From Pleomorphomonas diazotrophica (lineage in GTDB: Bacteria; Pseudomonadota; Alphaproteobacteria; Rhizobiales; Pleomorphomonadaceae), in assembly GCF_002844595.1 (NCBI RefSeq), contig NZ_PJNW01000005.1, positions 62,001 to 126,000 of the forward strand: 64,000 nt of DNA. Direction: 5' to 3'. The notes beneath the pieces were generated by a model. That model ran no database searches. It had not been told where the DNA came from and saw only the letters and a list, made by a program, of their open reading frames with translations. Below, in pieces: positions 46,588-55,180 of this stretch (positions are counted from its first letter, which is position 1; each line of letters opens with the position of its first letter). The translations under genes were made by a program, and so were the position numbers.

Positions 46588-47346
46588 TCATTCGGCCGGC
46601 TTGACGAAGCCGGCGGCCCCGAACACCGCGTTCGCTTCCGATCCCTTGAGATAGGCGAGGAAGTCGGCGGCGGCGGTTGCGGCGCCCTTGGTGAGACCGA
46701 CCGGATAAACGATCGGCTTGTGACTGCTTTCCGGGAAGGTGGCAACGACCGCCACGCCCGGTTCGGCGACGGCGTCGGTGCCGTAGACGATGCCGAGCTT
46801 GGCCTCGCCACGGGCGACCATCTGCAAGGCGACGCGCACATTCTCGGCCGGCGCAAAGCGCGGCGACAGCGCATCGTAGAGACCGAGCGACTTCAGCGCC
46901 TCCTCGGCATAGGCGCCGGCCGGAACGCTCTTGGCTTCGCCAACGGCGAGACGCTCCTGACCGAGAACGGCCGGCAGCGAGGCCTTGTCGGCGAAATCGA
47001 TGGCGACCTTGTCATCCTTGGCGGCCACCAGCACCAGCGAGTTGCCGAGAAGGTTGAAGCTACCGTCCTTCATCAGGCCCTTGTCGTTGACATAGGCCAT
47101 CCACTTGAGGTCGGCGGAGATGAAGATGTCGGCGGGAGCGCCGGCCTCGATCTGCTTGGCGAGCGCGCCGGACGCGGCCGGGGTGATCACCACCTCCACG
47201 TCTCGGTCGGCCTTGTAGCTGTCGGCGATCTTCTGGAGTGACGGCGCCACCGAAGCGGCGGCGAAGACCCGGATCTGATCGGCGGCGACGGCGGCCGAGG
47301 TCACGACACCGAGCGCCAGCGCGGCGGCAAGGGCAAGCATTCTCAT
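46588..47346 (-). CDS. modA: Molybdate-binding periplasmic protein ModA
   Basis: Periplasmic substrate-binding component of 252 residues. The signal peptide (MRMLALAAALALGVVTSAAVAA) is followed by DQIRVFAAASVAPSLQKIAD and PAASGALAKQIEAGAPADIF, whose Ser and Ala residues line the oxyanion site in ModA proteins. The later motif VARGEAKLGIVYGTDAV contains the typical Tyr. The much longer open frame upstream is an artefact: the signal peptide and a GGGAA box fix this start. First gene of modABC, directly after the ModE-type palindrome. Confidence 0.94.
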   Translation of the reverse strand: MRMLALAAALALGVVTSAAVAADQIRVFAAASVAPSLQKIADSYKADRDVEVVITPAASGALAKQIEAGAPADIFISADLKWMAYVNDKGLMKDGSFNLLGNSLVLVAAKDDKVAIDFADKASLPAVLGQERLAVGEAKSVPAGAYAEEALKSLGLYDALSPRFAPAENVRVALQMVARGEAKLGIVYGTDAVAEPGVAVVATFPESSHKPIVYPVGLTKGAATAAADFLAYLKGSEANAVFGAAGFVKPAE

Positions 47347-47365
47347 GGCGATAGGTTCCCGTCTG

Positions 47366-47393
47366 ATCGTTATACATTTTAGGTTATAACGAT
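47366..47393 (-). promoter_or_regulatory. ModE-type operator (Mo-box) upstream of modABC
   Basis: ATCGTTATA (47366-47374) and its exact complement TATAACGAT (47385-47393) are separated by 10 bases and lie 20 bases upstream of the modA ATG. This fits the ModE consensus (CGnTATA...TATAnCG), which represses molybdate uptake when molybdate is plentiful. No modE gene is present in this window. Confidence 0.85.
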
Positions 47394-47426
47394 AGGCGAG
47401 CGAAGGCAAGCGTCGGGCGGCGGTCT

Positions 47427-48443
47427 TCAGATCAGGCCATTGGCCGACAGTTCTTCCTTGACGTAGGCGTAGAAGACGGGGGCGGCGATCAACCCCGGCA
47501 CCCCGAAGGTCGCCTCCATGGCGAGCATCACCGTCAGCATTTCCCAGGCGCGGGAGTTGATCTGGGTGCCGATGATGCGGGCGTTGACGAAATATTCGAG
47601 CTTGTGGATGGCGATCAGGAATATGAGCGCGGCGATCGCCGCCGGCGCCGACACGCCGAGGCTGACGATGAAGATCACCGTGTTGGAAATGATATTGCCG
47701 ATGACCGGCAGCAGGCCGACGATGAAGGTGACCGCCACCATTGTTTTCAGAAACGGCAGTTGCACGCCGATCAGCGGATCGAGACCGTAGAGGAAGAGGG
47801 CGGTCAGCGTCGTGTTGAGGAGCGAAATGCGGATCTGCGCGAAAACCACGCGGCGGAAGGACAACGTCAGGCGGCGAACGCGCGTAATCAGCTCGACGGC
47901 CAGCGGCCCGTGCGGCTTCTCCGGCGGTTTGCGGAACAGGACCAGCGAGCCGATGATGATGCCGAAGAGGATATAGACGAGGATGCGTCCGACGTCCTGG
48001 CCGAAGCGCTGCAGCTCCCAGGCATTGTCTTGCAGGAACTTCACCGCCTGCCGCCTGAGCTCGTCGGTATTGACCGGCAGATAGTCGCCGATCCACGGCG
48101 GCAGATAGGTACGGCCGGTCTCCAGCACCTGGGCCATCTTGTGGATGAGGGCGAACAGCCCTTCCGAGCCATTGGTGAACAAAGAGCCGGCGGCAACGAC
48201 AGCAGCGGTAATGCCGAGCGAGATCACCGAGACGATGGCGATAAGCGCCACCGCCTTGCCCATTTGCTGCGTCCAGCCGGTACGATTGCGCAACCAGGGA
48301 GCGGCGCTGATCGCCGTCTCGTGGACGAGCAGACCGGCCAGCAGACCGGCGAGCAGACCCATTTCAAGGCAGAGCAACAGGGCGATGCCGACGATCAGAT
48401 ACGAAGCGATCTTCACCCAGTTGTACGAAGTCAGCTTGTCCAT
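47427..48443 (-). CDS. AI-2E family transporter (putative permease)
   Basis: An inner-membrane protein of 338 residues with roughly seven to eight hydrophobic helices, including YLIVGIALLLCLEMGLLAGL and a C-terminal EATFGVPGLIAAPVFYAYVK, the end motif of the AI-2E/PerM family. Members export autoinducer-2 in a few cases, or Na+/other solutes in others; the substrate here is unknown. It is upstream of modA on the same strand, but the Mo-box between shows that modABC has its own promoter. Confidence 0.85.
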   Translation of the reverse strand: MDKLTSYNWVKIASYLIVGIALLLCLEMGLLAGLLAGLLVHETAISAAPWLRNRTGWTQQMGKAVALIAIVSVISLGITAAVVAAGSLFTNGSEGLFALIHKMAQVLETGRTYLPPWIGDYLPVNTDELRRQAVKFLQDNAWELQRFGQDVGRILVYILFGIIIGSLVLFRKPPEKPHGPLAVELITRVRRLTLSFRRVVFAQIRISLLNTTLTALFLYGLDPLIGVQLPFLKTMVAVTFIVGLLPVIGNIISNTVIFIVSLGVSAPAAIAALIFLIAIHKLEYFVNARIIGTQINSRAWEMLTVMLAMEATFGVPGLIAAPVFYAYVKEELSANGLI

Positions 48444-48572
48444 CTGCCGCGGCCATCTCCATCAGTGATGCCCAAATACAGCCCATTCCTTATGAACGCA
48501 AAAAGAAACCGTGGGGGCTTCCGGGGTGAACCGATTCATGGCAATGCGTTGTGTCCGACGAGGAGGAACCCG

Positions 48573-49931
48573 ATGTCCAGCACTGCGCTTTCCAAGCGTT
48601 TTTCGCGCGATTTTGTGTTTGGTTACGCCACCGCCGCCTACCAGATCGAAGGCGCCCATGACGAGGATGGACGCAAGCCGAGCATATGGGACGCCTTTTC
48701 GCGCATACCGGGCCGCGTGAGGAATGGCGATACGGGCGACGTCGCCTGCGACCACTATCATCGCATGCCCGAGGATGTCCGGCTGCTGAGATCCTTATCG
48801 GCCGATGCCTATCGCTTCTCGATCGCCTGGCCACGCGTCATTCCCGACGGCCGCGGTCCGGTCAATGAAAAGGGCATCGATTTCTACGACCGGCTGATCG
48901 ACGAACTCTTGAAGGCCGAGATCAAGCCCTATGCCACGCTTTATCATTGGGATCTGCCGATCGAGCAGCATGGGCGTGGTGGCTGGTGCGCCCGCGACAC
49001 CGCCTATGCTTTCGCCGACTATACCGACGTGGTGATGGCTCGCCTCGGCGACCGCCTCTCCGGGATCATGACGCTGAACGAGCCCTGGTGCTCCGGTCAC
49101 CTCTCCTACCTCATCGGCGAGCACGCGCCGGGCGAGCGCAATCTGACGGCGGCGCTCGCCGCCATCCATACGCTGAACCTCGCCCATGGCCTTGCCATGC
49201 AGGCGATCAAGGCGCGCCGCGCCGACCTGCCGGCCGGCATCGTCTATAACGCCAAGGCGCTCTATTCCGCCAGCGAGCGCCCCGAGGACATCGCCGCCAC
49301 CGAACGCTACCGCGCCTTCCACGACGGCGTGTTCATGGATCCGGTGTTTCTGGGCCACTATCCGGCCGACGTTGTCGAGGCCTTCGGCCCCATCATGCCG
49401 AAGATCGAGGCGGACGATCTCAAGATCATCTCGACGCCGATCGATTTCCTGGGCCTCAACTTCTATGCGCCGGAACGCATCGCCGCCGACCCTGCCCTGC
49501 CGTTCCCGCGCGCCCGCTCTGTCCAGGCCGAGAACGTGCCGCGTTCGGCCATGGGCTGGGAGATCCATGCTCCCGCCCTCGACCGCCTGCTGACCGACCT
49601 CGACGCCCGCTACGAGCTGCCGCCGATCTACATCGCCGAGAACGGCTGCGCCCAATATGACGAGCTCGTCGACGGCAAATGCGACGATCCAGGCCGCATC
49701 GACTATCTCGAGAAGCACCTCACCGTGCTGGCCGACGCCCGCGACAAGGGCATCCGCGTCGACGGTTACTTCGTCTGGTCGCTGATGGACAATTTCGAAT
49801 GGTCGCACGGCTACGCCAAGCGTTTCGGCGTGGTCTACGTCGATTACGAGACGCAGAAGCGCATCCCCAAGTCGTCGGCCGTCTGGTACCGCGACCTGAT
49901 CGCCGGACGGGCTCAGGCGGCGTCGGTCTAG
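48573..49931 (+). CDS. GH1 beta-glucosidase
   Basis: Retaining glycoside hydrolase family 1 enzyme of 452 residues, likely cytosolic (no signal peptide). FVFGYATAAYQIEGAHDEDGR and PSIWDAFS form the N-terminal signature. The acid/base Glu lies in MTLNEPWCSGH and the nucleophile Glu in IYIAENGCAQYDE. DGYFVWSLMDNFEWSHGYAKRFG is the aglycone-side motif. The start MSSTALSKRFS has a textbook GAGGAGGAA box. The longer frame upstream is non-coding on this strand, running antisense through the AI-2E gene. Substrate specificity (beta-glucoside, beta-galactoside) is not resolved. Confidence 0.95.
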   Translation: MSSTALSKRFSRDFVFGYATAAYQIEGAHDEDGRKPSIWDAFSRIPGRVRNGDTGDVACDHYHRMPEDVRLLRSLSADAYRFSIAWPRVIPDGRGPVNEKGIDFYDRLIDELLKAEIKPYATLYHWDLPIEQHGRGGWCARDTAYAFADYTDVVMARLGDRLSGIMTLNEPWCSGHLSYLIGEHAPGERNLTAALAAIHTLNLAHGLAMQAIKARRADLPAGIVYNAKALYSASERPEDIAATERYRAFHDGVFMDPVFLGHYPADVVEAFGPIMPKIEADDLKIISTPIDFLGLNFYAPERIAADPALPFPRARSVQAENVPRSAMGWEIHAPALDRLLTDLDARYELPPIYIAENGCAQYDELVDGKCDDPGRIDYLEKHLTVLADARDKGIRVDGYFVWSLMDNFEWSHGYAKRFGVVYVDYETQKRIPKSSAVWYRDLIAGRAQAASV

Positions 49932-49946
49932 CCTGTCCCCTCAAGC

Positions 49947-49976
49947 AAAAAGCCCCGGGAGCGATGCTCCCGGGGC
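49947..49976. terminator. Bidirectional terminator between the GH1 gene and the small minus-strand gene
   Basis: An 11-bp perfect stem (GCCCCGGGAGC / GCTCCCGGGGC) with a GAT loop. Five A residues precede it on the plus strand, giving a five-T tail on the minus strand. On the plus strand it follows the glucosidase stop by 20 bases. Confidence 0.75.
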
Positions 49977-50084
49977 AGTTGATCGGCGCGCCTGGAAGGG
50001 AAACGGCCGAGAAGGACAACCAAGGAAAGACACTGGTGAAACAAAGGACTGAATGAAGACAGTCTGAAAAGGCCTGGACTAGGA

Positions 50085-50357
50085 TCAGGTGCTGAAAGCT
50101 TCGATCGCAGGCCGGCCCGTCAAGCCGAGGCCGTCGCGGAAAAGCGAGTATTGGCGGCGGCCACGCTGCGCCGGCTTGCCGGAACCTTGCCGCGCCAAGC
50201 GACGCACCGCCCGTTCGGCGGCAAAGCCATTGTCGAAAGTCGCCCCTTCAAGGGAACGGAAACGCGGATCGACCGCGTGGAACTCGTAGACACCACCCGC
50301 ACCCACCAACACACCGGCCGCCTCGCCGGCCAACTCAACAATATAACCACTATCCAT
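50085..50357 (-). CDS. Small hypothetical protein
   Basis: A probable 90-residue protein beginning MDSGYIVELAGEAAGVLVGA. The pattern YEFHAVDPRFRSLEGATFDN followed by AERAVRRL resembles a family of short cytoplasmic proteins in Rhizobiales in which a beta-rich N-terminus ends in an AERAVR helix (from memory; no function known). The C-terminal 25 residues are basic. The bidirectional terminator about 110 bases downstream supports a real transcript. The start could be one of two ATG codons upstream. Confidence 0.6.
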   Translation of the reverse strand: MDSGYIVELAGEAAGVLVGAGGVYEFHAVDPRFRSLEGATFDNGFAAERAVRRLARQGSGKPAQRGRRQYSLFRDGLGLTGRPAIEAFST

Positions 50358-50796
50358 TTTTGCCTCCGGGGCCGGCATGTACCGACCGACCTTCAAACCC
50401 GCTCAAGGGCATTTAGTTTCAGCGCACGTTCAAAAAAGTCGCCGACAACAGCAAGAGCGAAGCGGGGTGAGAGGCATCATCAGGTCACGGACGGTCATGG
50501 TCGCCTCCTGTAGGGACAAGGCACCACCATGCCCCGAGGCATGGCGCTTTAGCGTTTGATCGGCGGTCGCAAGCTACTGGTCAAATCCCGCCGCATCCGT
50601 CTTCGGATGCCCTTTCATTTGGCATTGAAGGGGGCGGTTCTTCGAGGAACCACCGTCCAAATATTCCCGAGAATGGAGATAAATCGTCCAGGTGACATCC
50701 AGGGCGGGCAATGATTCAAATTCTCGGCATTGCGGCAAGGGCGGCTTAGCATGTCCGACGGACAATGATCGGTCTCAAGCCTCCGGAGCCGTTCAG
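50358..50796. other. Gene-poor region with two compact hairpins (possible small RNA)
   Basis: No protein gene could be supported. Two short hairpins stand close together: GCATCCG-TCTT-CGGATGC (50593-50610, perfect 7-bp stem) and GGTTC-TTCGAG-GAACC (50636-50651). The first is followed on the plus strand by CCTTTCATTT. They may be parts of a small RNA or terminators. A 63-codon frame on the minus strand overlaps both. Confidence 0.35.
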
Positions 50797-51192
50797 ATGT
50801 CCATCTCGCCCATTTCCGTGTCAGGCATGCAGGCCGCCGCGACGCGGCTCGAAGCGGCGGCGCAGAACATCGCCAACGCGAGATCGTCAGGCCCGCTGCC
50901 GACCAGCTCCGGGGCCACCACCGCCTATGCGCCGGTGACCGTGAAACAGTCGGACGTCAAGGGCGGAGGCGTGTCCGCACGCATCGTCAACGCCGGCGGC
51001 GACCCCTATATCCCGACCTATGACCCATCGTCGCCGGATGCCGACGCCGAGGGCATGGTGGCCGCCCCCAACGTCGACATGGCCAGCGAACTGGTCAACG
51101 TCATGACCGCCCGCATGAGCTATGAAGCCTCCGCGAAGACCCTGAAGGTGGCCAACGACATGATGAAGACGACGCTCGACGCCTTCAGCTGA
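50797..51192 (+). CDS. Isolated FlgC-like flagellar rod-domain protein
   Basis: A 131-residue protein with both signature ends of rod/hook axial proteins: MSISPISVSGMQAAATRLEA with AAQNIANARSSG at the N-terminus, and PNVDMASELVNVMTARMSYE followed by AKTLKVANDMMKTTLDAF at the C-terminus. The whole resembles FlgC (about 135 residues) with a divergent centre. A CCGGAG box precedes the ATG. No flagellar genes flank it, so it is either a spare rod-like protein or a family member with another job; true flgC normally lies in a flgB-flgC-fliE cluster. Confidence 0.8.
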   Translation: MSISPISVSGMQAAATRLEAAAQNIANARSSGPLPTSSGATTAYAPVTVKQSDVKGGGVSARIVNAGGDPYIPTYDPSSPDADAEGMVAAPNVDMASELVNVMTARMSYEASAKTLKVANDMMKTTLDAFS

Positions 51193-51205
51193 ACGTTGCG
51201 TCCCC

Positions 51206-52324
51206 TTAGGCGCGCTGGCGCTTCACTGCCTCGATATGACGGGCCATGGCCTCCGTCTCCGCCGGCGTGAAGACGGCGGCGATGATCTCGGTCGTGAAAC
51301 TCTCCCCCTTGCCGAGCGGTGCGTGGTTGATCGGCTGACCATTCACGCGCGCCGCCTCGCCGGGCGACCGGACGGGGAAGGCCATGCCGACCGCCTCCTG
51401 GTCGCCGGTGCGGCAGATCCAGCGGGCAGCAGTGCCGGTATCCTCGGGCTTGAAGGAGGTGTAGTCGGCCGTCCCGTCCGGATGAACCTGCATGAAATGC
51501 GCCTTGCCCTCGTCGTCGGTCAGCGGATCGAAGGCGAACACCACTTCCGGCGCGAAAATCTTGTCCGACGTCAGGGTACCGGCCTTGCTGGGATCCTTCG
51601 CCAGCTCGGCGATCCACTCGACGTAGCCCGGTCCGGGTTGGATATGCGGCGGAATTTCCTGACGGACGCGCAGGCTCTCGGCCGTCTCGTGCAAGGTGCC
51701 GAGCAGACGGCCGCCCTCGCGAGCGCGCCAGTTGAGATGCCCCAGGTAATGGACCGTGAGCGGCGACGATTTCAGGTTGGTGACGGTGATGCCGATGGAG
51801 ATCCGCGGCCTGCCCTCGTAGAGCTTCAGGGTCGGCACCGCCTCGTAATTGGTGGCGAAGGCAACCGTGTGATTGTACCGGCCGGTGACGGCGATGTAAC
51901 GGCCGCTCGCATCCTCCCCGAGCAGGATGGCGGCATCGCGATAGGGAGCGTTCGGCAGTTCACCATGCTGCTCGCGGCGTTCCATGGGGCCTGGGGCGCC
52001 GATTGCCGTGACGCCGGCATGCTGGAAGTAACCGCCATAGGTCTCGAAGAACTTCTGCGTCGGACGCGGCATGTCGAACATCGACTTCATGCCGACATCG
52101 CGGCCACCGAGGCGGGCCGACCACACATGCTGGCCCTGGAACGGCAGAACCACCACCTCATCGGCCCCGTTCGACAGCCTGACGGCGTCGACACCGGAGG
52201 CAAAGCGAAAGGCTGCCGCCTTGAGCTGCCCAGCCCGGAAGATCACCCGCTCGGCCTCGGAAAACGCTACGCCGCGAAGATCGACGGCCGCCGTCGCTCC
52301 TTCGCCCAACCTCGACAACACCAT
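51206..52324 (-). CDS. DUF4432 / aldose-epimerase-like protein
   Basis: A 372-residue cytoplasmic protein of the galactose mutarotase-like fold. Segments LPFQGQHVWSARLGGRDVGM, GGYFQHAGVTAIGAPG, ISIGITVTNLKSSPLTVHYL and NWRAREGGRLL are typical of DUF4432 proteins, which are thought to bind or epimerise sugars but lack a settled function. The start MVLSRLGEGATAAVDL follows GGGAGGATGGC; an in-frame 35-codon extension is rejected. Convergent with the FlgC-like gene. Confidence 0.72.
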   Translation of the reverse strand: MVLSRLGEGATAAVDLRGVAFSEAERVIFRAGQLKAAAFRFASGVDAVRLSNGADEVVVLPFQGQHVWSARLGGRDVGMKSMFDMPRPTQKFFETYGGYFQHAGVTAIGAPGPMERREQHGELPNAPYRDAAILLGEDASGRYIAVTGRYNHTVAFATNYEAVPTLKLYEGRPRISIGITVTNLKSSPLTVHYLGHLNWRAREGGRLLGTLHETAESLRVRQEIPPHIQPGPGYVEWIAELAKDPSKAGTLTSDKIFAPEVVFAFDPLTDDEGKAHFMQVHPDGTADYTSFKPEDTGTAARWICRTGDQEAVGMAFPVRSPGEAARVNGQPINHAPLGKGESFTTEIIAAVFTPAETEAMARHIEAVKRQRA

Positions 52325-52448
52325 GCCATCCTCCCACAAACGGCGGCCGGGCTCCTCCCGAGTCGATGGCCGCCGGAGCGCCAGTCTGTCGCGTTTCCCG
52401 CGCCACTCCAAGGGGCGAGGACACCGCAATAAAGCGTACTGGCCGGAC

Positions 52449-53936
52449 TTATTCGGCAGCCGCCGCGGCCGTCGCCGAGCCCGGTGCCGTCTGCCAGCCG
52501 AGGTCGGGAAGCTGGATCAGCCGCTGGCCGCGCAGGTCGGAGGCGCAGACGAGGAAGCCCCGCTCTTCCATATAGGCGAGCAGCCGCCGTGCGCGGGACG
52601 GCGAGCGCGTGCCATAGGCACGGGCGATCTCGGCGTCGGAGGGGCATGGCGCCTTCAGGAGCGCCGCCTTGGCGACCAGCAGGAACACGCCGCGCATGTC
52701 TTCCGGCAGCGACGCCGAAATCAGCGTGGCCTGCTGCCAGGCGTCCTCGTCGACCGTCTCGGTTTCGACGCCGGCGCGTGCCAGCGACAGGCGCTGGCGG
52801 AAGGACTGGAGGTCGAGACTGTCGCCGGTCACCCGCTTGATGCGGCAGCGGACCAGGAAGTCCTGATAGAGCATCGAGACCGGCTGGAAGGCGGCGTCCG
52901 GCTCAGCCATCATCTCCACGAGGATTTCCTCGATCGCCTCGTCGCGGGCAAGACGGCCGAGCAGGTCGGCCTGCGGCGGGTTGTCCTCCGGTGCCGGCGC
53001 CAAGGCAGCGCGCGAACGCGACAGCTCGGACAGAATGTCGGCGGTGGACACCGGCGCGGCAGCAACGCGCGGCGCTTCCTCGCCAGCTGTCGGGCGGAAG
53101 ATCAGCTCGCGGGCTGCCTCGCCGCCCTGCTCGGGCAGCGGCGTCAGCTTGGGACCGCCACCGCGCCCGGTCGTTTCCACCGGCCCGATCCGGACCGGCT
53201 CCGGCCGGCGGCCGATGGCCGGGCCGAGCGACACGAACTCGCCGCGCTGAAGGTTGCGGAACATCTCGGCCTGCCGCCGCTCCATGCCGAGAAGGTCGGC
53301 GGCGCGGGCCATGTCGATGTCGAGGAAGGTGCGGCCCATCAGGAAGTTGGACGCCTCGGCGGCGACATTCTTGGCGAGCTTGGCAAGGCGCTGGGTGGCG
53401 ATGACGCCGGCAAGGCCACGCTTGCGGCCACGGCACATCAGGTTGGTCATGGCGCCGAGCGAGGCGCGGCGCGCTTCGCCGTCGGCCTCGCCGGAGGCAG
53501 CCGGCGCGAACAGCTGCGCCTCGTCGACCACCACCAGCATCGGGTACCAATGGTCGCGCTCGGCATCGAACAGGCCGTTCAGGAAGGCGGCGGCGGCGCG
53601 GACCTGGCCGTCGACGTCGAGCCCCTCGAGGTTGAGCACGACCGAAACGCGGTGCTTGCGGACGCGGGCGGCGATCAGTGCCAGGTCACGCTCGGAACAG
53701 TTGGCGTCCACCACGACGTGACCGAAACGATCGGCCAGCGTCACGAAGTCGCCTTCCGGATCGATGACCGCCTGCTGCACCCATTCGGCGCTCTGTTCCA
53801 AGAGGCGGCGCAGCAGATGCGACTTGCCGGAGCCTGAGTTGCCCTGGACCAGCAGACGGGTGGCCAGCAACTCCTCAAGGTCGAAGGCGGCGCGCGTGCC
53901 GTTCGCCCTGTTGCCGATGTCCACGCTGAAGGTCAT
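52449..53936 (-). CDS. HerA/FtsK-like P-loop ATPase
   Basis: A 495-residue ATPase. Walker A is VQGNSGSGKSHLLRRLL (about 30), Walker B is MLVVVDEAQLF (about 145), and a sensor-type region GVIATQRLAKLAKNVAAEA follows: the DUF87/HerA pattern. The middle (about 260-360) is low-complexity Ala/Pro-rich; the C-terminal 100 residues form a winged-helix-like domain (CPSDAEIARAYGTRSPSRAR). HerA relatives pump DNA or act with a nuclease, but no NurA or Sir2 partner is adjacent. The start MTFSVDIGNRANG was chosen; the 33 residues before it look non-coding. Confidence 0.82.
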   Translation of the reverse strand: MTFSVDIGNRANGTRAAFDLEELLATRLLVQGNSGSGKSHLLRRLLEQSAEWVQQAVIDPEGDFVTLADRFGHVVVDANCSERDLALIAARVRKHRVSVVLNLEGLDVDGQVRAAAAFLNGLFDAERDHWYPMLVVVDEAQLFAPAASGEADGEARRASLGAMTNLMCRGRKRGLAGVIATQRLAKLAKNVAAEASNFLMGRTFLDIDMARAADLLGMERRQAEMFRNLQRGEFVSLGPAIGRRPEPVRIGPVETTGRGGGPKLTPLPEQGGEAARELIFRPTAGEEAPRVAAAPVSTADILSELSRSRAALAPAPEDNPPQADLLGRLARDEAIEEILVEMMAEPDAAFQPVSMLYQDFLVRCRIKRVTGDSLDLQSFRQRLSLARAGVETETVDEDAWQQATLISASLPEDMRGVFLLVAKAALLKAPCPSDAEIARAYGTRSPSRARRLLAYMEERGFLVCASDLRGQRLIQLPDLGWQTAPGSATAAAAAE

Positions 53937-54083
53937 CCTGAGGTCTTCGTCCCACGCCACCGATAAACGCAGCGCGCATTCGCGCACCTGTTTCTCTGTC
54001 GACCGATTCGGCCGCCTTGGCCAAGGGCGAAGCAAGGTGCTAACGCTGTGTTCTCCCGTGATTCACAGGCTGGAGCTTCGCCA

Positions 54084-54605
54084 ATGGTCCGCATCGCCCT
54101 TCTCACCGTCTCCGATCGCGCCGCGCGCGGTGAGTATGAAGACCTCTCGGGGCCGGCGATCGCCGCCTGGCTCGGCCGGGCCGTCACCTCGCCGTATGAA
54201 GTGCTAACGCTGATCGTTCCCGACGGCGTGGACAGCGTTGGCGGCGAGTTGGTTCGGCTGTGCGACGAGGAGCGGGTCGACCTCATCCTCACCACCGGTG
54301 GCACAGGTCCAAGCCCACGCGATCTCACGACGGAAGCGATGAAGGTGGTGATGGAGAAGGAGTTGCCGGGCTTCGGCGAGCTGATGCGCCGCATAAGCCT
54401 CGAAAAGGTGCCGACCGCCATCCTGTCGCGCCAGACGGCCGGCACGCGCGGCTCGACGCTCATCGTCAATCTGCCCGGAAAGCCGTCGTCGATCGCCGTG
54501 TGTCTCGACGCGGTATTTCCGGCCATTCCCTATTGCCTCGACCTGATCGGGGCCGGGCGTATCGAAACCGATCCGGCCGTCTGCCAGGCATTCCGGCCGG
54601 CCTAG
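54084..54605 (+). CDS. mogA: Molybdopterin adenylyltransferase (MogA/MoaB family)
   Basis: Adenylylates molybdopterin ahead of molybdenum insertion. The protein has 173 residues. IALLTVSDRAARGEYEDLSG, LILTTGGTGPSPRDLTTEA (ATP/MPT-binding GGTG loop and DLT), and VNLPGKPSSIAVCLDAVFP are all diagnostic. TGGAG precedes the ATG. It provides the cofactor needed by the xanthine dehydrogenase-like enzyme at 34-37 kb, and fits the modABC operon 8 kb away. Confidence 0.92.
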   Translation: MVRIALLTVSDRAARGEYEDLSGPAIAAWLGRAVTSPYEVLTLIVPDGVDSVGGELVRLCDEERVDLILTTGGTGPSPRDLTTEAMKVVMEKELPGFGELMRRISLEKVPTAILSRQTAGTRGSTLIVNLPGKPSSIAVCLDAVFPAIPYCLDLIGAGRIETDPAVCQAFRPA

Positions 54606-54892
54606 TGAATCCATGGCTTTGGCGATGCCTCCGAGAACTAATGGTTGGATGGCTACGGGAAAATGCGAAGGCCGCCTTTCGGTCGCCCAGCACACAGCCA
54701 CAGGTTGCTTGCAAGCAGGATGCCTCTCGTAGTATGAGAGATCATCGATTTTGGCCAGACCATCGGCCCTGAACGCCTGGGGTCCATCCCCCGCGACGTG
54801 ACGACCTTTCCAAACTCGGTAACCACCTGTCACGCGCTCCGTGCGGGCGCGCGGCTTTCTATCAAGCGACTTTCTGAGGAAAGGATCTCATC
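54606..54892 (+). promoter_or_regulatory. Long leader and promoter region of the cold-shock gene
   Basis: 287 bases without a credible gene. A palindrome TGCTTGCAAGCA (54706-54717) and a small CTCTC/GAGAG hairpin (54724-54740) lie ahead of a GAGGAAAGGA ribosome binding site. Cold-shock genes typically have long structured leaders that open at low temperature; this region has the right length, but structure and start site are not proven. Confidence 0.45.
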
Positions 54893-55102
54893 ATGGCTCT
54901 AGGTACCGTCAAGTGGTTCAACGCCACCAAGGGCTACGGCTTCATCGCTCCGGACGCCGGTGGCCCGGACGTTTTCGTTCACATCTCCGCTGTTGAGCGC
55001 TCGGGTCTCGGCTCGCTCAACGACGGCCAGAAGGTGAACTTCGAAGTCGTGCAGGACCGCCGCTCCGGCAAGTCCTCGGCTGACAACCTGTCGGCCGCCT
55101 GA
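54893..55102 (+). CDS. Cold-shock protein (CspA family)
   Basis: A 69-residue single-stranded nucleic-acid chaperone. [20 protein letters not shown] contains RNP1 (KGYGFI) and [15 protein letters not shown] contains RNP2 (VFVHI). A GAGGAAAGG box precedes the ATG. A long untranslated leader and a strong terminator bracket it as a monocistronic gene. Confidence 0.96.
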   Translation: MALGTVKWFNATKGYGFIAPDAGGPDVFVHISAVERSGLGSLNDGQKVNFEVVQDRRSGKSSADNLSAA

Positions 55103-55131
55103 TCTCACGATCATCCGGCTCAATGACAAAG

Positions 55132-55161
55132 CCCCGCGGGAGTCACTTCCCGCGGGGTTTT
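55132..55161 (+). terminator. Rho-independent terminator of the cold-shock gene
   Basis: A 10-bp stem (CCCCGCGGGA / TCCCGCGGGG) with a 6-base loop, followed by TTTTCATTT, 29 bases past the stop codon. Preceded by AAAG, so it may also work for the cytochrome gene on the other strand. Confidence 0.88.
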
Positions 55162-55180
55162 CATTTGGCAAAACCGGCCG

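Noticed and set aside
47347-48096. N-terminal extension of ModA
   Set aside because: It overlaps the Mo-box and the AI-2E gene; the signal peptide fixes the start at 47346.
47604-48572. N-terminal extension of the GH1 glucosidase
   Set aside because: The frame continues antisense through the AI-2E gene. The enzyme starts at 48573 with a strong ribosome binding site and the family N-terminus.
50574-50765. 63-codon minus-strand frame ending MKGHPKTDAAGFDQ
   Set aside because: It overlaps the hairpin pair, has no clear ribosome binding site and matches no family I know. Left as an open question.
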